Position numbers and translations under genes: made by a program. Positions 61,068-64,000 of a DNA stretch of 64,000 nucleotides are shown piece by piece. The stretch covers positions 1-64,000 of the forward strand of contig CAKVHQ010000002.1 in the NCBI GenBank assembly GCA_934749845.1, in the 5' to 3' direction. Each line of letters begins with the position of its first letter. Within the stretch, counting starts at the first letter, position 1. This DNA comes from an uncultured Clostridia bacterium (GTDB taxonomy: Bacteria; Bacillota; Clostridia; Christensenellales; UBA1242). The notes beneath the pieces are model-generated. The model searched no databases and had not been told where the DNA came from. It saw only the letters and a list, made by a program, of their open reading frames with translations.

Positions 61068-61853
61068 ATGGCTAGAAAAATTGTAATCACAAGTGGTAAG
61101 GGCGGAGTTGGAAAAACCACTATTTGCGCAAACCTTGGAATGAGATTAAGCGAACTAGGAAACAGGGTTGTGATGCTGGACACAGACATCGGGCTAAATA
61201 ATCTAGATGTCGTTATGAATGTTGAAAACCGAGTGGTTTACGACCTAGCCGATGTTGTGGAAGGAAAGTGCAGATTAAAGCAGGCACTAATTCAAGATTT
61301 ACGCTATCCAACTCTTTTTGTTTTGCCTTCTAGCCACCTATACACAAACACCAAAATAACAAGTTACTCAATAAACGCAGTTGTTGAGCAACTTGCCGAA
61401 ACTTTTGATTATATTTTGCTTGACTGTCCGGCAGGAATAGACAGCGGATTTCACAGAGCCGTTTATTCAGCAGATGAGGCAATTATAGTTACAACGCCAA
61501 ACTTGTCTAGCATACGAGATGCGGGAAAAGTGCTGACAATTCTAGGAAGTTACAACTTAAACAAGGTTAGTTTTGTTATTAACAGAATGCGTGGAGATTT
61601 AATTTTATCAGGCAAAATGTTAAGCGAAAATCAAATATGTTCACTTTTAAAATGCGACTTGCTTGGCATTGTTCCAGACGACGACAGTATCGCCACATTA
61701 TCATGCACAAACCCATTTAAGTCCGCAGGAAGTGAGGCATTTAAAATGCTTGCAAAAAATGTACATAACGGAAAAAATTTTATTTACGACTACACGGCAA
61801 AGTATAGAGGACTTTTTGGAGGATTGAAACGAACATTAAGAAGACATATCTAA
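61068..61853 (+). CDS. minD: Septum-site-determining ATPase MinD
   Basis: ParA-family ATPase that positions the division site via MinC and MinE. The 261-residue protein has the deviant Walker A KGGVGKTT (11-18), the DTDIGLNNLDVVM motif, and a C-terminal amphipathic, basic membrane-targeting helix (GLFGGLKRTLRR). minC is not adjacent upstream. minE follows 15 bp later in the same operon. Confidence 0.96.
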   Translation: MARKIVITSGKGGVGKTTICANLGMRLSELGNRVVMLDTDIGLNNLDVVMNVENRVVYDLADVVEGKCRLKQALIQDLRYPTLFVLPSSHLYTNTKITSYSINAVVEQLAETFDYILLDCPAGIDSGFHRAVYSADEAIIVTTPNLSSIRDAGKVLTILGSYNLNKVSFVINRMRGDLILSGKMLSENQICSLLKCDLLGIVPDDDSIATLSCTNPFKSAGSEAFKMLAKNVHNGKNFIYDYTAKYRGLFGGLKRTLRRHI

Positions 61854-61868
61854 TTTAAAGGAGGTCAA

Positions 61869-62129
61869 ATGAGTATTTTTGTTCAACCCAACGCAAAAGA
61901 AGATGAGGAGAGATTAAAGCATGTTTTAATTGCCGACAAACATTTTAATCCCGAACGAATTAAGCAAGTTATTAAAAGCGACATTTATCATGTGCTATTA
62001 AACTACGCTCACATAAAAGGCGATGATATTTATGTTGACATTGAGATAACTCCTAGCGGTTCGTATCATATAAAAGTTGACGCAATAAGCCCTAACTTAA
62101 AAATTTTCGGGGCGCTTCCTGACGAATAA
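61869..62129 (+). CDS. minE: Division topological factor MinE
   Basis: An 86-residue protein that stimulates MinD ATPase and drives pole-to-pole oscillation or gradient formation. It has the N-terminal MinD-interacting stretch (LKHVLIADKHF), then the beta-strand/helix dimerisation domain (INYAHIKGDDIYVDIE-like), ending LKIFGALPDE. It is shorter and diverged relative to enterobacterial MinE but complete. aaaggagg precedes the ATG. A hairpin with the perfect palindrome AATGCATAATTATGCATT (62157-62174) and a T-run follows. Confidence 0.85.
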   Translation: MSIFVQPNAKEDEERLKHVLIADKHFNPERIKQVIKSDIYHVLLNYAHIKGDDIYVDIEITPSGSYHIKVDAISPNLKIFGALPDE

Positions 62130-62156
62130 TTTTATAAAAATCTATATTTCGACAGA

Positions 62157-62181
62157 ATGCATAATTATGCATTATTTTTCG
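62157..62181 (+). terminator. Terminator after minE
   Basis: Perfect 18-bp palindrome AATGCATAATTATGCATT followed by a T-rich run. Confidence 0.7.
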
Positions 62182-62220
62182 TGTTTATTCTAAAAAAAAT
62201 ATGGTTTACTTTTTATTTCA

Positions 62221-62249
62221 TCATAATTTGCTTATTTAACACATATAGG
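62221..62249 (+). promoter_or_regulatory. Candidate SigE-type promoter of the spoIVFB operon
   Basis: TCATAAT (62221-62227), 14 bp, CATATAGG (62242-62249). It resembles the mother-cell SigE consensus KMATATT / CATACANT with one -35 and two -10 mismatches. It precedes a sporulation gene pair. Confidence 0.4.
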
Positions 62250-62265
62250 TAATTAAGGTGATTTT

Positions 62266-62472
62266 ATGAAAGTAGTAGGTTTTAAGGCTCTTAAGAAAAA
62301 AGAGAAAAAGAAAAAAACAAAAATTTTCTGTATATCAAATGTATTTAGAAACGCAATGGTCATTTTTTCGTTGCTGATATTTTTGTTTGTGTTTAGTTTA
62401 ATTAACACATCTTTTACATCAACATTCAAAGAATGTATTAACAATTTTATTAAAACGCTTTTAATTTTTTAG
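62266..62472 (+). CDS. Small membrane protein at the spoIVFA position
   Basis: A 68-residue protein with a strongly basic cytoplasmic N-terminus (KALKKKEKKKKTK), one membrane helix (~30-48) and a short external tail. It starts after aaggtg and is followed 10 bp later by spoIVFB. In Bacillus the gene at this position is spoIVFA, which anchors and regulates SpoIVFB but is ~260 residues with a LytM domain. This could be a minimal functional equivalent, but no clear homology can be shown. Confidence 0.6.
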   Translation: MKVVGFKALKKKEKKKKTKIFCISNVFRNAMVIFSLLIFLFVFSLINTSFTSTFKECINNFIKTLLIF

Positions 62473-62482
62473 GCTGGTATAA

Positions 62483-63322
62483 ATGAAAAAATATTCGTTC
62501 AGGTTTCACTGGTCGTTTTTCGTGCTTGGGCTAATAATGATTTATTTTGGCGAGGGATTGTTATATTTTTGTTGCACAATAACCGTCATTTTGCACGAAT
62601 TTGGACATGCTTTTGTTGGCAAAAGTATGGGGTATAAACTAAACACAATAAGTTTGATGCCCTATGGTGCAAGTTTGTCTGGCAACAACGCACCATTCAA
62701 GCCGAAAGATGAAATAAAAATTGCCCTAGCAGGCCCACTTGTGAATTTGCTTATCATTTTAGCAATAACTTCGCTATGGTGGTTTCTTCCATCTTCTTTT
62801 TCGTTTACTCAAGATTTCTACTACGCAAATGTCTCAACAATTTTGTATAATTTATTGCCGATTTTCCCACTAGATGGCGGAAGGGTGCTTCTTGGTTTGC
62901 TATCAATAAAAAAGCCACGAAAAACTGCCTTTAAGATAACGAAAGTTATAGGCTTTATTGTGGTTGGTTTAATCTTTGTTTGCTTTTTCCTATCTTTCTT
63001 CACAAAACTAAACTATTCACTTGGAATAAATGCACTATTTTTACTTATCGGCTTGTTTGACGATGACAAGTCTGCTTACTACATCAACTTGCAAGACCTT
63101 GATAAGAAAAGTGAAAAGTTAAGCAAAGGCTTGTTTGTTAAGACTATTGCAATTAGCGAAAACTCTAGCATTTACGATGCATACAGGGTGTTAGACAAAA
63201 ATAATGTTAATCAAATTTATGTTATGGACGACAATTACAAAGTTAAAAAAAGCATAAGAGAAAGTGAACTTGAAAAACTGGTTTACACCATGCCACTGGA
63301 CACAAAACTTAAAGATGTTTAG
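62483..63322 (+). CDS. spoIVFB: Intramembrane metalloprotease SpoIVFB (M50)
   Basis: Site-2-type protease that releases mother-cell SigK from its pro-sequence in known systems. The 279-residue protein has six or more helices, the zinc motif H38-E-F-G-H42, the distal NLLPIFPLDGGR motif, and a C-terminal CBS-like domain (~210-279) that senses nucleotides. minD-minE-spoIVFB order matches the Bacillus min-spoIVF arrangement. It is translated shortly after the small membrane protein. Confidence 0.92.
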   Translation: MKKYSFRFHWSFFVLGLIMIYFGEGLLYFCCTITVILHEFGHAFVGKSMGYKLNTISLMPYGASLSGNNAPFKPKDEIKIALAGPLVNLLIILAITSLWWFLPSSFSFTQDFYYANVSTILYNLLPIFPLDGGRVLLGLLSIKKPRKTAFKITKVIGFIVVGLIFVCFFLSFFTKLNYSLGINALFLLIGLFDDDKSAYYINLQDLDKKSEKLSKGLFVKTIAISENSSIYDAYRVLDKNNVNQIYVMDDNYKVKKSIRESELEKLVYTMPLDTKLKDV

Positions 63323-63553
63323 TTTTATAAAAAAACAATTAGTTCGTCAAAGCCATGGAGCAATAAAATATTGCTAATACAATTAAGCCATAAAAGAAAG
63401 ATATTCAAAAACGCAGAGATTACATAGGATATCAATTATTAAGAGAACAAATAATATAGTTTTAAAATGTAACAACTAGCAATTTTACATAGTTTATAAA
63501 TTCACTAAAATTGAAGAAGAATAAAATTTGCAATTTAGGCAACACTTTTGACT
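63323..63553. other. Gene-free stretch before the right-edge gene
   Basis: No credible coding frame and no strong hairpin. A TAAAAT-like -10 lies near 63520, but no good -35 pairs with it. Confidence 0.5.
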
Positions 63554-64000
63554 ATGAAGCAAATTTTAAAATATACATTAAATATAGTTATCGAAAATGT
63601 GCGTTTTAGTGAAACAAAGCATTCAATTATAATCTCTTTAAATGGCGCTTTAATTGTTTTTACCGCAGGATTTTTTTCCAGCAAAGTTTTTGAAATTGCA
63701 CTACTAAATTGGAGCGTTTTGCTTTTTTCAGCAATAAGCATGTTAATTAGTTTTTCGGCACTACATTCAAGGTTCGATAAAATAAAGCGAGATTACAAAA
63801 CCAAAAGAATAAACAGCTTATTGTATTATAGAGATATTTCAAGCCTAGACCCACAGGACTATTTAAACCGCATAATTATAAATTATAATTTCCCCAAAGA
63901 CTATGTTTGTGATGAGTACGAAAAAGACCTTGCCAGCGAAATTGTTGCTAATTCTAGACTGGCGGAAATCAAGTATTCATTGTTTAACAAAAGTATCTTC
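63554..64000 (+). CDS. Pycsar-effector-like (DUF5706/PycTM) membrane protein, 3'-truncated by the window
   Basis: The first 149 residues are visible. ATG 63554 opens the frame; no Shine-Dalgarno sequence is seen. Residues 14-45 (IENVRFSETKH...SLNGALIVF) and a second helix near 53-68 form the two-helix N-terminal block. A LLYYRDISSLDPQDYL segment and KDLASEIVANSRLAEIKYSLF follow. That order matches the DUF5706/PycTM family, whose Pycsar members disrupt membranes after binding cyclic CMP or UMP. No cyclase is seen before it; it may lie beyond the edge. Confidence 0.65.
   Translation, partial: MKQILKYTLNIVIENVRFSETKHSIIISLNGALIVFTAGFFSSKVFEIALLNWSVLLFSAISMLISFSALHSRFDKIKRDYKTKRINSLLYYRDISSLDPQDYLNRIIINYNFPKDYVCDEYEKDLASEIVANSRLAEIKYSLFNKSIF

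Overview
This is an AT-rich bacterial chromosome segment, most likely from an uncultured, endospore-forming, gut-type member of the Clostridia (Firmicutes). The evidence is a sporulation set (spoIIGA-sigE-sigG, spoIVFB, a collagen-like exosporium-type protein), a T-box in front of pheST, a division and cell-wall (dcw) cluster, a DnaD/DnaC-type helicase-loading pair, minD-minE, and a giant M60-type (mucin-directed) surface protease.

Layout. 1-810: two near-identical copies of a structured non-coding element, then a phenylalanine T-box leader. 811-4222: pheS-pheT. 4334-9119: small unknown gene, metallophosphoesterase, rsmH, FtsL-like gene, transpeptidase PBP. 9201-9950: a stand-alone AAA ATPase inserted in the dcw cluster. 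10099-15276: murE-mraY-murD-ftsW (no murF, murG or murC). 15576-17645: accessory genes (unknown, ADP-ribosylglycohydrolase, HTH-TM2 fusion). 17722-22422: murA-ftsQ-ftsA-ftsZ. 22553-27193: DegV, a UreI/AmiS-type channel, Ku and a two-piece LigD (NHEJ).

27325-43919 is accessory. It holds a two-gene RiPP locus (radical SAM/SPASM maturase plus a 32-residue six-cysteine precursor too short for ordinary gene calling), a TetR-controlled ABC exporter, a small zinc-ribbon membrane protein, the M60 protease, an SDR-ABC exporter group, and a surface group of two related repeat-domain proteins beside a collagen-like protein. A tRNA-Thr(GGT) at 44176 is followed by a degenerate polymorphic-toxin island (about 44.7-49.3 kb): an RHS C-terminal tip, a second eroded RHS tail, several orphan immunity-like genes (two frameshifted in homopolymers) and a broken second collagen-like gene.

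49481-64000: a glycosyltransferase-acyltransferase fusion, the helicase-loader pair, sigG/sigE/spoIIGA, a YlmC-type protein, feoAB, der, minDE, spoIVFB, and the start of a Pycsar-effector-like membrane protein cut by the window end.

Regulation can often be read directly. Many promoters are near-consensus -35/-10 pairs with 16-18 bp spacing. A recurring arrangement puts the -10 hexamer exactly 6 nt before the start codon with no Shine-Dalgarno sequence, which predicts leaderless mRNAs for several genes including spoIIGA. The most novel-looking items are the RiPP locus, the tandem structured element at the left edge, the toxin-island debris and the defence-like gene at the right edge.
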